27,932 nt of DNA from positions 1 through 27,932 of the forward strand of contig DGSB01000079.1 of NCBI GenBank assembly GCA_002390045.1, given 5' to 3'. The notes below the pieces were generated by a model, which worked only from the letters and a program-made list of their open reading frames with translations, searched no databases and had not been told where the DNA came from. Made by a program: the position numbers and the translations under genes. The stretch's first letter is position 1, and the number at the start of each line of letters is the position of its first letter. Shown one piece after another: positions 7,594-13,951 of the stretch. Source of the DNA: Fibrobacter sp. UBA4373. GTDB taxonomy: Bacteria > Fibrobacterota > Fibrobacteria > Fibrobacterales > Fibrobacteraceae.

Positions 7594-8118
7594 TCATCCG
7601 TTCGGATGTTCCATCTTGGCCTTAAGCGCTTTCAATTTTTCCCAACGAGGATCTTCCTTCGGTTCTTCCGACTTTTCGCCGACTTCCCAAACGAAGGCCT
7701 TGTCCGGATCGTCCTTAACCGGATGGAGGGGTTCCTGGAGAATCACCAGTTGCCGAACGCATTCGGTCACATCTACGTGGTCCTGGACCTGCGGTACGCG
7801 GAAACCAAAAGTTTCGTCGTCCGAATCGTCCAGTTCCTGCTCTGCCAAACCCGGGATGAGTTCCACCCAAAAACTGATCGGCGTCTCAAAAGGATGGTCG
7901 AACAGTTCGAGCGTGCGAGAGCATTCTAAAACCTGCACCCCGGAAAGAGTCCCCGTAAGAACCCACTTGTTCGAATCTTCGGGGACGACCGTCAATTCGA
8001 CTTGAAGAGGATCCTGAAGACGGAGTTCTTCAAAAACGTTCGCATCGGACTCGTCCTTTGCGAAACTCGCCTGCAAATAACCTTCACAGGAAGCAATCTT
8101 TGAAATCTCAATTCTCAA
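7594..8118 (-). CDS. DUF177 (YceD-like) protein
   Basis: 174 residues. Members of this family lie directly upstream of rpmF and have been linked to 23S rRNA accumulation. The N-terminus MRIEISKIAS fits the family, which supports the TTG at 8118 as the start. LECSRTLELFDHPFETPISFWVEL matches the conserved central region, and VDVTECVRQLVILQEPLHPV matches the conserved second half. The family often has paired cysteines (a C-x-R-C motif and a distal C-x-x-C-x-G-L-C); here the second cysteine is Thr and the distal set is absent. No Shine-Dalgarno is visible, and the predicted transcript start lies only a few bases upstream, so the mRNA may be almost leaderless. Confidence 0.85.
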   Translation of the reverse strand: MRIEISKIASCEGYLQASFAKDESDANVFEELRLQDPLQVELTVVPEDSNKWVLTGTLSGVQVLECSRTLELFDHPFETPISFWVELIPGLAEQELDDSDDETFGFRVPQVQDHVDVTECVRQLVILQEPLHPVKDDPDKAFVWEVGEKSEEPKEDPRWEKLKALKAKMEHPNG

Positions 8119-8127
8119 GGTAGCGCA

Positions 8128-8156
8128 AATATACTAGAAAAAAAGAGTTCAGTCAA
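8128..8156 (-). promoter_or_regulatory. Sigma70-like promoter of the DUF177-rpmF-plsX operon
   Basis: On the minus strand TTGACT (8151-8156) and TATATT (8128-8133) are separated by exactly 17 bases, one of the best promoter matches in the window. Transcription would begin near 8121, about 3 bases before the TTG start codon. Confidence 0.7.
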
Positions 8157-8168
8157 TAAATGTGAGGC

Positions 8169-8188
8169 AAAAATCACCCTGAAAAGGG
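8169..8188 (-). terminator. Weak terminator candidate after the lipoprotein gene
   Basis: On the minus strand CCCT-TTTC-AGGG forms a 4-bp G/C stem-loop, and TGATTTTTG follows. It lies 11 bases past the lipoprotein stop. The stem is short, so this is only a candidate. Confidence 0.3.
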
Positions 8189-8199
8189 GGGCTTTGGGG

Positions 8200-9564
8200 T
8201 TAATCCATGCTTTCGAAAGCGTCATTTGCGGTGGTTGGAGGCGTATAAGTAAAGCCCTGATACTTTAAAGTATCTCCCGGAGGCAAATTCACTTTCACAC
8301 TTTTGACATAATCTTCGGGGTCAAACTCGCCCGACTTGAGATTGCGGACCACCAATTCATCTCCTGTGTAGAAGACAAGGTCCTGATAGTCGGACGGCAA
8401 ATTCGTCATGAGAACGTTATTGCAGGAAGTCACCGTTTTAAAATGGCTCGTTCCGCGGAAACCGACACGGATGCTGTAAGCCCAGCACAGGGTGTCCTGT
8501 CTGGACGTCGTCGCCGCATCCGTCACCAAGAAGACCGCGCCAAGGAAGTTCGAAGATTCCGAAAGAGTCACCGTTTTCACCCGGAGAGTATCGGCTGTTT
8601 TTTCCAAGGTTTCCTTTTCGATGTATTCCGAAAGGGCGGTCAGAACCTGGCCCGAAGAATCCTTGCTGCGGAATTCCACGCGGAAGCTTTCATCGATCGA
8701 ATCGAAAACCGGAGCGGGTACGCGCCAAAGGCCTGTCGAATCCGTCACCGCTTGCGTTACAAAAGCTGCGCTATCCGTCACACCGAAGCCGTAGAGATCG
8801 GTAACCACATGTACCGAGACTCCCTTTGCCGGATTTCCTTTCATATCCTTAACGTAACCCTGCAAGAGCTTTACCTGGGTAGGTTCCGAAGCAGAAGCGT
8901 CCCAACGGAGCTTGCCGACATCCAGGGAATCTCCAGAAGACACCGACACCGAGATTTTGCGGATTAAAGTGGAATCCGCATATCCAGAAGCCTTGAGCTT
9001 CGAAATCACGCTGGAATCCGCCGGAAGCACCGTCAACGTGTAATTTCCTTCCGGGAGTTCAAGCCTAAAGGAATCCGGAGCGAACACATCCACCGCGAAA
9101 GTCGTGGAATCGACCTGTATAATAAAGTGGGATCCCGCAAAGAACGAAGCATCGCCTGTATATTCGAGTTCGCCAAAGAGCAAAGCCGTCGCTTCCAGCT
9201 GCACGTGCAGGCTGTCGACATGCTTAGGACTGACTCCGCGGATAACCTGAGCTTCGGCAATGGACGAATCCTGTTTATGGTAGCGGAATTCGAGGTTCAC
9301 CGTATCGGCAAGAGCACTGTCGAACGCGAATGCGCCCACCGAATTTGTCTGAGTTTCAAGATAAGTGACCGAAGACGCTGTACGAGCGGCCACCTGGCGT
9401 ACAGAAATACCGCTGCAAGCGCTACCGTCCGAAAGGGTGACGGTTCCTGCAATCGTATTTTCCGTATCCGTCGCCGTCCCGGCGACTTTGTCCGTGCAGG
9501 CTAAAAAAGATAACGCGCAAGCGCAAAGAAGAAACACAAAGAATCGCAAATCAAGCTTCTTCAT
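8200..9564 (-). CDS. Lipoprotein with carboxypeptidase-regulatory-like beta domains
   Basis: 454 residues from the preferred ATG, which has AGGAG 7 bases upstream; the longer frame begins 21 bases earlier. The signal peptide ends in SFLAC with Cys23 as the lipidation site. TIAGTVTLSDGSACSGISV followed by TNSVGAFAFD is a carboxypeptidase-regulatory-like (Ig-like) segment, and LQGYVKDMKGNPAKGVSV followed by TDSTGLWRV (about 240-295) looks like a second one. The C-terminal third is not recognised. Such domains are common in surface lipoproteins of Bacteroidota and Fibrobacterota. The gene overlaps the TIGR02147 regulator by 14 bases, so they are co-expressed and perhaps functionally paired. No enzymatic motif is visible, and a surface or periplasmic binding role is only a guess. 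Confidence 0.8.
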   Translation of the reverse strand: MKKLDLRFFVFLLCACALSFLACTDKVAGTATDTENTIAGTVTLSDGSACSGISVRQVAARTASSVTYLETQTNSVGAFAFDSALADTVNLEFRYHKQDSSIAEAQVIRGVSPKHVDSLHVQLEATALLFGELEYTGDASFFAGSHFIIQVDSTTFAVDVFAPDSFRLELPEGNYTLTVLPADSSVISKLKASGYADSTLIRKISVSVSSGDSLDVGKLRWDASASEPTQVKLLQGYVKDMKGNPAKGVSVHVVTDLYGFGVTDSAAFVTQAVTDSTGLWRVPAPVFDSIDESFRVEFRSKDSSGQVLTALSEYIEKETLEKTADTLRVKTVTLSESSNFLGAVFLVTDAATTSRQDTLCWAYSIRVGFRGTSHFKTVTSCNNVLMTNLPSDYQDLVFYTGDELVVRNLKSGEFDPEDYVKSVKVNLPPGDTLKYQGFTYTPPTTANDAFESMD

Positions 9565-10426
9565 CGGTATCTCCTTCGGTTGCATCCGACTCTTCCGCAG
9601 CGTCTTTCGGAGCTTCTAGCTCTTTCGACAACGGGAAGAACTGGATATTCAGTTCACAGATCATCGATTCATGGTCGTCCGAGCGGACAATATCGACGAT
9701 TTCTTTCCGAAATGTATCAATTTTGTGAATAATGCGTTCAAGGCCCTGCGGAGAAACGCTCATCGTTGTGCACGAAACGTTGCGACGTTCGGTGCTGTAA
9801 TGGTCCACAGCCGCCTTGCCGAGGTCCATCATCTTCTTTTGGAAATCATGGACGATGAACGGAGGGATTTCTCGACCGCTGGTAATCGTCTTGTTGACGG
9901 AACGCCAAAAACCATTTTCCTTTTCGATCAGTCCAAGGCTCGAAAGCAGCTTGATCGCCTGCTTCGCCTGCGGAACCGTAATGCGCGGATTCAGGAACAA
10001 GGCGAGGTCCTGATAGTTGTCCGAAACGTTGAGAACGGACAAGGCTTCGCGGACCGCGACGTAATACCATTCCTTATAGTATTCTACCTGCTGGCGGGAA
10101 AGAGCCTTGGTCGTACGCGGAAGCAGCGCCGACATCTTTTCGAAAATATCCTGCTTCGATTCCGGCGTTTCGGCATGGGTAAAGTCCACCATCAGGCTAA
10201 AATAGCGACCTTCCTTTTCGGAAAGTCCAAGCGCATGAATGAACTTGGGGACCATCTGCGGGGTGAGGGACTTGCGCCCCTTCACGAGATCCAGATAGAA
10301 TCCGCTCGACGTGTAACCTGCGCGTTTTGCAAACGCGCGATACGAAAAATACCTTTGGACAGACTTCCGATACTCGTAGTAGTCTTGCAGGTACTTCCGA
10401 TAATTGTAATAGGCAAACACGTTCAT
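9551..10426 (-). CDS. TIGR02147 family protein (putative transcriptional regulator)
   Basis: 291 residues, about the family norm of 280. The start MNVFAYYNYRKYLQDYYEYRK and the following FSYRAFAKRAGYTSSGFYLDL (28-48) are typical of TIGR02147, known to me as a large paralogous family in Fibrobacter succinogenes and also present in Bdellovibrio-like genomes. The second part looks like a small helix-turn-helix. The middle matches DUF4423-like sequence (YKEWYYVAVREAL; NPRITVPQAKQAI; LGLIEKENGFWR). The C-terminus is an acidic tail. These genes often sit next to lipoprotein genes, as here, where the two overlap. The upstream region carries repeated GAACAC-core sites. Regulator function is inferred from the domain, not shown. 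Confidence 0.85.
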   Translation of the reverse strand: MNVFAYYNYRKYLQDYYEYRKSVQRYFSYRAFAKRAGYTSSGFYLDLVKGRKSLTPQMVPKFIHALGLSEKEGRYFSLMVDFTHAETPESKQDIFEKMSALLPRTTKALSRQQVEYYKEWYYVAVREALSVLNVSDNYQDLALFLNPRITVPQAKQAIKLLSSLGLIEKENGFWRSVNKTITSGREIPPFIVHDFQKKMMDLGKAAVDHYSTERRNVSCTTMSVSPQGLERIIHKIDTFRKEIVDIVRSDDHESMICELNIQFFPLSKELEAPKDAAEESDATEGDTDEEA

Positions 10427-10458
10427 TGCGAATAAAAATATATTTTCCGTCTTTTTTT

Positions 10459-10587
10459 GGGAACACCTAATTTTGCAAACATTTCGTAAGGATTTCCTAA
10501 AATTCGCAGAAAAGAACGTTTTGGGAACACTTTCGAGAACACCCCCGCTACTCTTCGGCGTATTTTTTGTCTATTTTCATGGAACAC
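10459..10587 (+). repeat. Four GAACAC-core repeats upstream of the TIGR02147 gene
   Basis: GGGAACAC at 10459-10466 and 10523-10530 (both within TTTTGGGAACAC), GAGAACAC at 10535-10542, and TGGAACAC at 10580-10587, all on the same strand. They lie between the divergent TIGR02147 and alpha/beta-hydrolase-like genes. The copy nearest the regulator overlaps where a -35 would fall for TATATT in the minus-strand leader. They could be operator sites, perhaps for the TIGR02147 protein itself. Confidence 0.5.
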
Positions 10588-10603
10588 CCAATCCCATCCC
10601 TAG

Positions 10604-10645
10604 AATCCCGATCTTACAAAGAGGTCGGGATTCTTTTTTTATTTT
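10604..10645 (+). terminator. Strong rho-independent terminator before the 10654 gene
   Basis: AATCCCGATC (10604-10613) pairs with GGTCGGGATT (10623-10632) in a 10-bp stem (one G-T pair), followed by CTTTTTTTATTTT. It points along the plus strand although no plus-strand gene lies upstream, and it ends 8 bases before a start codon. It therefore suits a short leader RNA, attenuator or unannotated small RNA. Confidence 0.8.
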
Positions 10646-10653
10646 GTTCCCCG

Positions 10654-11418
10654 ATGCACGCCTTGAAAACACTTCTTTTTAAAATTTTGCGGATGATCGG
10701 CATCTTCGCGCTGGTCTACATCTGCCTATTGCTTTACATGGTTCTTTCGGAACGCCGCCTCGCCTTCCCTCGGGCTGAAGTGGACAAAGTTTCCGAAGAA
10801 GCGCTTCGCAAAGGCGCCATGCTCTGCCATGTCGAAGACGGTAAAAAACTTCAGGGCTGGGTCGTGAACGATTCCCTTTCCGAAACGGTCCTGTACTTTG
10901 CCGACAGGGGCGAAGACGCCGCCACGTTCCTTGCCCACGCACAAAAAATGAAAGGCTTCCGTTTTGTCACGTTTAACTACCGGGGCGCGGCCGGAAGCGA
11001 AGGCACTCCCGGCGAAAAATATTTTTTCTCGGACATCGAAGCGATGGTCGGATGCGCTCATGCAGAATCCCTCATTTTCATCGGTCACGGAACAGGCGCG
11101 ATTGCCGCTTACAATTCTTTAGCAAGCGGTCTTGGCAAGGGCGCGATTCTCGTAGACCCTGCCGAGAGTTTTCGTTCCGCTTTATCGGCAAGATATCGAA
11201 TTTTCTTCCCGGAATTTTTAAGTCGCACCCGAGCGGAAATGAACTTTGAAAACAGCGAAACCCCAATTCCTATCGTGATTCTCGACGATCCTCGCCGAGG
11301 TGAAGTTGTACGCAATTTATTGAACAGGCATTCTGAAAAGTTCGTCCAAGTGGAGCGAAAAGGAAGGTCTCTGATCGACGTTTTGCAAGATGAACTTTTT
11401 AAAATGAAAACAAATTAA
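10654..11418 (+). CDS. Membrane-anchored alpha/beta-hydrolase-like protein lacking the nucleophile Ser
   Basis: 254 residues from ATG 10654. The longer frame begins at a TTG before the terminator hairpin and is unlikely; ATG 10693 is an alternative. One N-terminal membrane segment (about 14-30) is followed by ERRLAFPR, as in BEM46/YfhR-type hydrolases. FNYRGAAGSEGTPGE (108-121) matches their NYRGxGxSxG motif. The nucleophile elbow, however, is IGHGTG (143-148) with Gly146 where the family has Ser, and no clear terminal catalytic His is seen. It is probably a non-catalytic relative acting at the inner membrane. No Shine-Dalgarno is visible at either ATG. Fold assignment is moderately sure; function unknown. 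Confidence 0.7.
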   Translation: MHALKTLLFKILRMIGIFALVYICLLLYMVLSERRLAFPRAEVDKVSEEALRKGAMLCHVEDGKKLQGWVVNDSLSETVLYFADRGEDAATFLAHAQKMKGFRFVTFNYRGAAGSEGTPGEKYFFSDIEAMVGCAHAESLIFIGHGTGAIAAYNSLASGLGKGAILVDPAESFRSALSARYRIFFPEFLSRTRAEMNFENSETPIPIVILDDPRRGEVVRNLLNRHSEKFVQVERKGRSLIDVLQDELFKMKTN

Positions 11419-11440
11419 CGGAGCGCATCTTGTTGGTTTT

Positions 11441-11489
11441 CGCGGAATTTGTTAATTTTTCCGCGGTGTAAACCATTAGGTGAGGTTTA
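11441..11489 (+). other. Two small hairpins in the leader of the 11495 gene
   Basis: CGCGGAA (11441-11447) pairs with TTCCGCG (11459-11465). TAAACC (11469-11474) pairs with GGTTTA (11484-11489), and the second hairpin places most of the AGGTGAGG ribosome-binding site in its loop and stem. Neither has a T-run. They may tune translation or mark a transcript end. Confidence 0.4.
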
Positions 11490-11494
11490 GTGTT

Positions 11495-12136
11495 ATGGAT
11501 AATAGCTTTAAAGCTAGAATGGACATTCGTGGTTTTCTCCGTTTTACCAAGGAATTGGTGGAGAAGCTCAAACTCAAAAACAATACGTATGCAGACGTGA
11601 TGGTAGACAAGGTGGGTGGCCGAATCGCCATCACGCCGACGAGCAAGCTCAAAGCCACCTCCTTCCGCATTCTTCCGTCGAACGGAACGTATCTTCTTTA
11701 TCTCCGGGGCGCAATGAATGTCGTTGGCATGAAAGTCGTTTCTGGAGATGTCGAACTGACCAAAGAAGGCGACAAGATTATTTTCCAAAAGAAGACGAGC
11801 AAAAAAAACGGTGCATGGGAACCGTTTGCTTGCCGCAATTCCGCAGGCCTTCCGATGATTTCCATCGATTCCCGCGGAACAATGATTCTCGACAAGCGCT
11901 GCATTACCGCGCTGAACACAATCAAGAACCCGACAACGACTCCGGAATATGACGCCAAGAAAAAAACATTTAAATTTACTTTTGGCAAAAAGGGTCTGCT
12001 CAACGTCCGCACCATCGAAAGTCACGCAAGCCTTTCCATGATGGGAACGTTCCACGCCTTTGGAGTCAAACTTCCGGAATCCCACGTCCGTTACAGCGTT
12101 CAAATTTCGGGAAACGTCCTGACATTCAAATTATAG
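11495..12136 (+). CDS. Unrecognised protein with an internal two-fold repeat
   Basis: 213 residues; GAGG lies about 9 bases before the ATG (the longer frame begins with a GTG five codons earlier). I do not recognise the family. It has no signal peptide or membrane segment and is basic, with many predicted beta strands. Two halves align by eye. Residues 9-97 begin MDIRGFLRFTKELVEKLKL and end GMKVVSGDVELTKEGDKIIF. Residues 122-211 begin ISIDSRGTMILDKRCITAL and end GVKLPESHVRYSVQISGNV then LTF. The strand-Arg-Gly-strand-helix openings distantly recall SpoVT-AbrB or MraZ-type units, but this is a guess. A two-transmembrane protein gene follows 10 bases later, so they probably form an operon. Confidence 0.75.
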   Translation: MDNSFKARMDIRGFLRFTKELVEKLKLKNNTYADVMVDKVGGRIAITPTSKLKATSFRILPSNGTYLLYLRGAMNVVGMKVVSGDVELTKEGDKIIFQKKTSKKNGAWEPFACRNSAGLPMISIDSRGTMILDKRCITALNTIKNPTTTPEYDAKKKTFKFTFGKKGLLNVRTIESHASLSMMGTFHAFGVKLPESHVRYSVQISGNVLTFKL

Positions 12137-12146
12137 GGGGAAATTG

Positions 12147-12566
12147 ATGTTCGAAATTTTCAAGGCTTTCTATTCCATCCACTACAACTTCGGCGCATTC
12201 GCCCTGTTGCTTCTTTTGCTGATCATCTTCCTCTTGACAAGGAAGAACTTCAAATGGAGCATCATCTTTCTGATTGTGGACATTGCGTTCAACTTTTTCA
12301 TCTACCACAAAACAGCTAACCGCGTTTGGACCATTACCGACACGCCGGCAGCTCAGAATGAATGGGACACTCCGGTGCCGAAAACGTACAAATTCTCGGC
12401 TCCGGACCATTGGATTATTGAAGGTGAAAACGGAGAAAAGATGCACTGGTGTTGGGTGGAAACCTGGACAGAAAAGTTCTTGAGTTTCGACTTTGTCGAT
12501 AGACTCTGGGGAACCAACAAGGCGAAAAGCCTCCGCGGCGCTTCGGAAGAACGCTTGAACCAGTAA
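12147..12566 (+). CDS. Unrecognised small membrane protein
   Basis: 139 residues, starting at an ATG with GGGGG 6 bases upstream. Two membrane segments are seen near the N-terminus, FALLLLLLIIFLL (about 18-30) and SIIFLIVDIAFNFFIY (about 38-53), separated by a short basic turn (RKNFK). The remaining 85 residues are soluble and rich in Trp (HWII, HWCWVETWTEKF, RLWG). No family is recognised. It follows the duplicated 213-residue protein by 10 bases and ends just before a strong terminator, so the pair is probably one transcript. Confidence 0.7.
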   Translation: MFEIFKAFYSIHYNFGAFALLLLLLIIFLLTRKNFKWSIIFLIVDIAFNFFIYHKTANRVWTITDTPAAQNEWDTPVPKTYKFSAPDHWIIEGENGEKMHWCWVETWTEKFLSFDFVDRLWGTNKAKSLRGASEERLNQ

Positions 12567-12582
12567 TTTTCCAAAAGGTGTC

Positions 12583-12622
12583 AAAAGACTCGGGCAAGGA
12601 TTGTCCGGGTCTTTTATTTTTT
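12583..12622 (+). terminator. Bidirectional terminator between convergent genes
   Basis: AAAAGACTCGG (12583-12593) pairs with CCGGGTCTTTT (12605-12615) in an 11-bp stem with one G-T pair, followed on the plus strand by ATTTTTT. The A-rich arm gives a shorter T-run on the minus strand. It overlaps the lpxH stop codon and serves the convergent 12147 gene and lpxH. Confidence 0.8.
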
Positions 12623-13345
12623 CCACGTCTGGACAGAAATTTCGCCGTTTTCCATTTTGGCATAGTGCAAACTGAAAAGCCATTGACCGGGAGAAACGAC
12701 CTTCCCTTCTGCATTTTCCCAAACGCCCGGAATATGATGATGCCCATGGACGCAGATGTCGCAGTGGTTCTTTCGCATGCGTTCCGCCGCCGCGTCGAGA
12801 TACGCCTGGATATCAATTTCACGATTGCTCCCGGCCCTGCGGCTATTTCTTCCGACAAAGCAGGCGATATCCATCCCTAAATCCGGATGGATCTTTCGAA
12901 ACAGCGCTCTTGCCCATTTTGCGTCGATCAATCGACGTGCGGCACGGTATCCGGAATCCGCCTTGGCAACGCCATCGCCATGCATCAAATAGATGGAATG
13001 TCCTTGGATATTTTCGGCCACATAGGTGCGGTGAACTTGTACGCCAAGTTCATTCGGGAAAAAGTCTCCGAGCGCAAAATCGTGATTCCCCATTAGATAA
13101 TGCACTTCCGTTCCGGAATCCACCAAGTCGCCCAGCACGCGGTATAGCGGCATATGGCCACGAGCCACATAATGACGGTACTCGTACCAGAATTCGAACA
13201 GATCCCCGACAAGAAATAAATGCGAAGCCGTCCCGACCATTTCCCTCAAAAAAAGGACCAGCGTTTCTTCGCGATCCGTGATGGATCCGGGAGGATTTAC
13301 GCCAAGATGCGCATCAGAAATGAAGTAGGCCGGTTTACTTTCCAT
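12614..13345 (-). CDS. lpxH: UDP-2,3-diacylglucosamine diphosphatase (LpxH-type metallophosphoesterase)
   Basis: Calcineurin-like phosphoesterase of 243 residues that hydrolyses UDP-diacylglucosamine to lipid X in lipid A synthesis. Metal-site motifs in order: FISDAHLG, VGDLFEFWYEYRH, MGNHDF, MHGDGVAKADSGYRAARR and VHGHHHIPG. The DLFEFW and HGDGVAKADSGYR wording is LpxH/YbbF-like rather than a general phosphatase. The open frame runs 82 codons further upstream, but that part is basic, low in family similarity and overlaps the divergent gene, so ATG 13345 is used. No Shine-Dalgarno precedes it; the leader reads TTCAAAATATG, as also seen before rsmI. LpxI or a peptidoglycan-unrelated phosphatase is a less likely reading. 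Confidence 0.85.
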   Translation of the reverse strand: MESKPAYFISDAHLGVNPPGSITDREETLVLFLREMVGTASHLFLVGDLFEFWYEYRHYVARGHMPLYRVLGDLVDSGTEVHYLMGNHDFALGDFFPNELGVQVHRTYVAENIQGHSIYLMHGDGVAKADSGYRAARRLIDAKWARALFRKIHPDLGMDIACFVGRNSRRAGSNREIDIQAYLDAAAERMRKNHCDICVHGHHHIPGVWENAEGKVVSPGQWLFSLHYAKMENGEISVQTWKK

Positions 13346-13362
13346 ATTTTGAAATCTAATAA
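13334..13362 (+). promoter_or_regulatory. Candidate promoter of the 13378 lipoprotein-rsmI-lnt operon
   Basis: TTTACT (13334-13339) and TAATAA (13357-13362) are 17 bases apart. It overlaps the start codon of the divergent lpxH gene. Transcription would begin near 13369, only a few bases before the AAGGAG ribosome-binding site. Confidence 0.35.
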
Positions 13363-13377
13363 TTCTAATTTTAAGGA

Positions 13378-13941
13378 GTGAGACATTTGCTCTGCATTCT
13401 AACCGTTCTATTCCTTTCCGCCTGTGCGCCCAAGCTTTACCATGCGGATCTCTCGGCGAATGCTTCCAAAGATCCTGTTCCAAACGAAAAGGGATCTTTT
13501 TCGATTCTCTTCGATGCCAAGGAAGACGGGAATCCGGCTTCCATTTCGGAATCCTTGCAAAACGCCTACCGTTCCAATTTGCAAGACGCAATTCCTCACG
13601 GATGCGTCCTGAACCTTTCTTTTGACGGCAAAGTTGAAGAGCGTTATGCGAGCTTATGGTATTTAGGAGTTCTGATTTTTTTACCCCTCTGGCCCGCCAT
13701 GCCTCGCGAAGACGACATCACCATTCTACTCAAGTCGGATCTTGCCTGCGACAGTGCAATCGTCGAGACCGCAGAACTTCGCGAAGAAGAGCATCCGCGC
13801 CTTTTTTGGTACGGCCCTTATCGTAACGGCTATATACAGGAACGTGCCGACATGATTCATTTGAAATTGATTGCACGTTTAAGACAAACTCTTTTACAAA
13901 ACACCCCCGTGGACGAAACCATCCGCTCGGACATTTACTAA
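13378..13941 (+). CDS. Small lipoprotein of unknown function
   Basis: 187 residues in the longest frame. A short hydrophobic signal peptide ends in LFLSAC with Cys16, so it is a probable lipoprotein. The first codon is a GTG that touches the AAGGAG ribosome-binding site, leaving no spacing. A TTG three codons later (13387) is 8 bases from AAGGAG and may be the real start, though this removes the N-terminal Arg. The mature part has an unusual hydrophobic stretch, YLGVLIFLPLWPAMP (about 95-109), that could touch a membrane, and a conserved-looking C-terminus (RLRQTLLQNTP). No family is recognised. rsmI starts 10 bases after its stop. Confidence 0.7.
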   Translation: MRHLLCILTVLFLSACAPKLYHADLSANASKDPVPNEKGSFSILFDAKEDGNPASISESLQNAYRSNLQDAIPHGCVLNLSFDGKVEERYASLWYLGVLIFLPLWPAMPREDDITILLKSDLACDSAIVETAELREEEHPRLFWYGPYRNGYIQERADMIHLKLIARLRQTLLQNTPVDETIRSDIY

Positions 13942-13951
13942 AATTCAAAAT

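Noticed and set aside
10459..10587. GAACAC-core repeats as a small CRISPR array
   Set aside because: The repeats are only 6-12 bases and the spacing is irregular (about 12 to 64 bases), unlike CRISPR repeats and spacers.
10473..10682. A 69-residue plus-strand frame upstream of the alpha/beta-hydrolase-like gene
   Set aside because: It runs through the strong terminator, has no ribosome-binding site and looks like no known protein.
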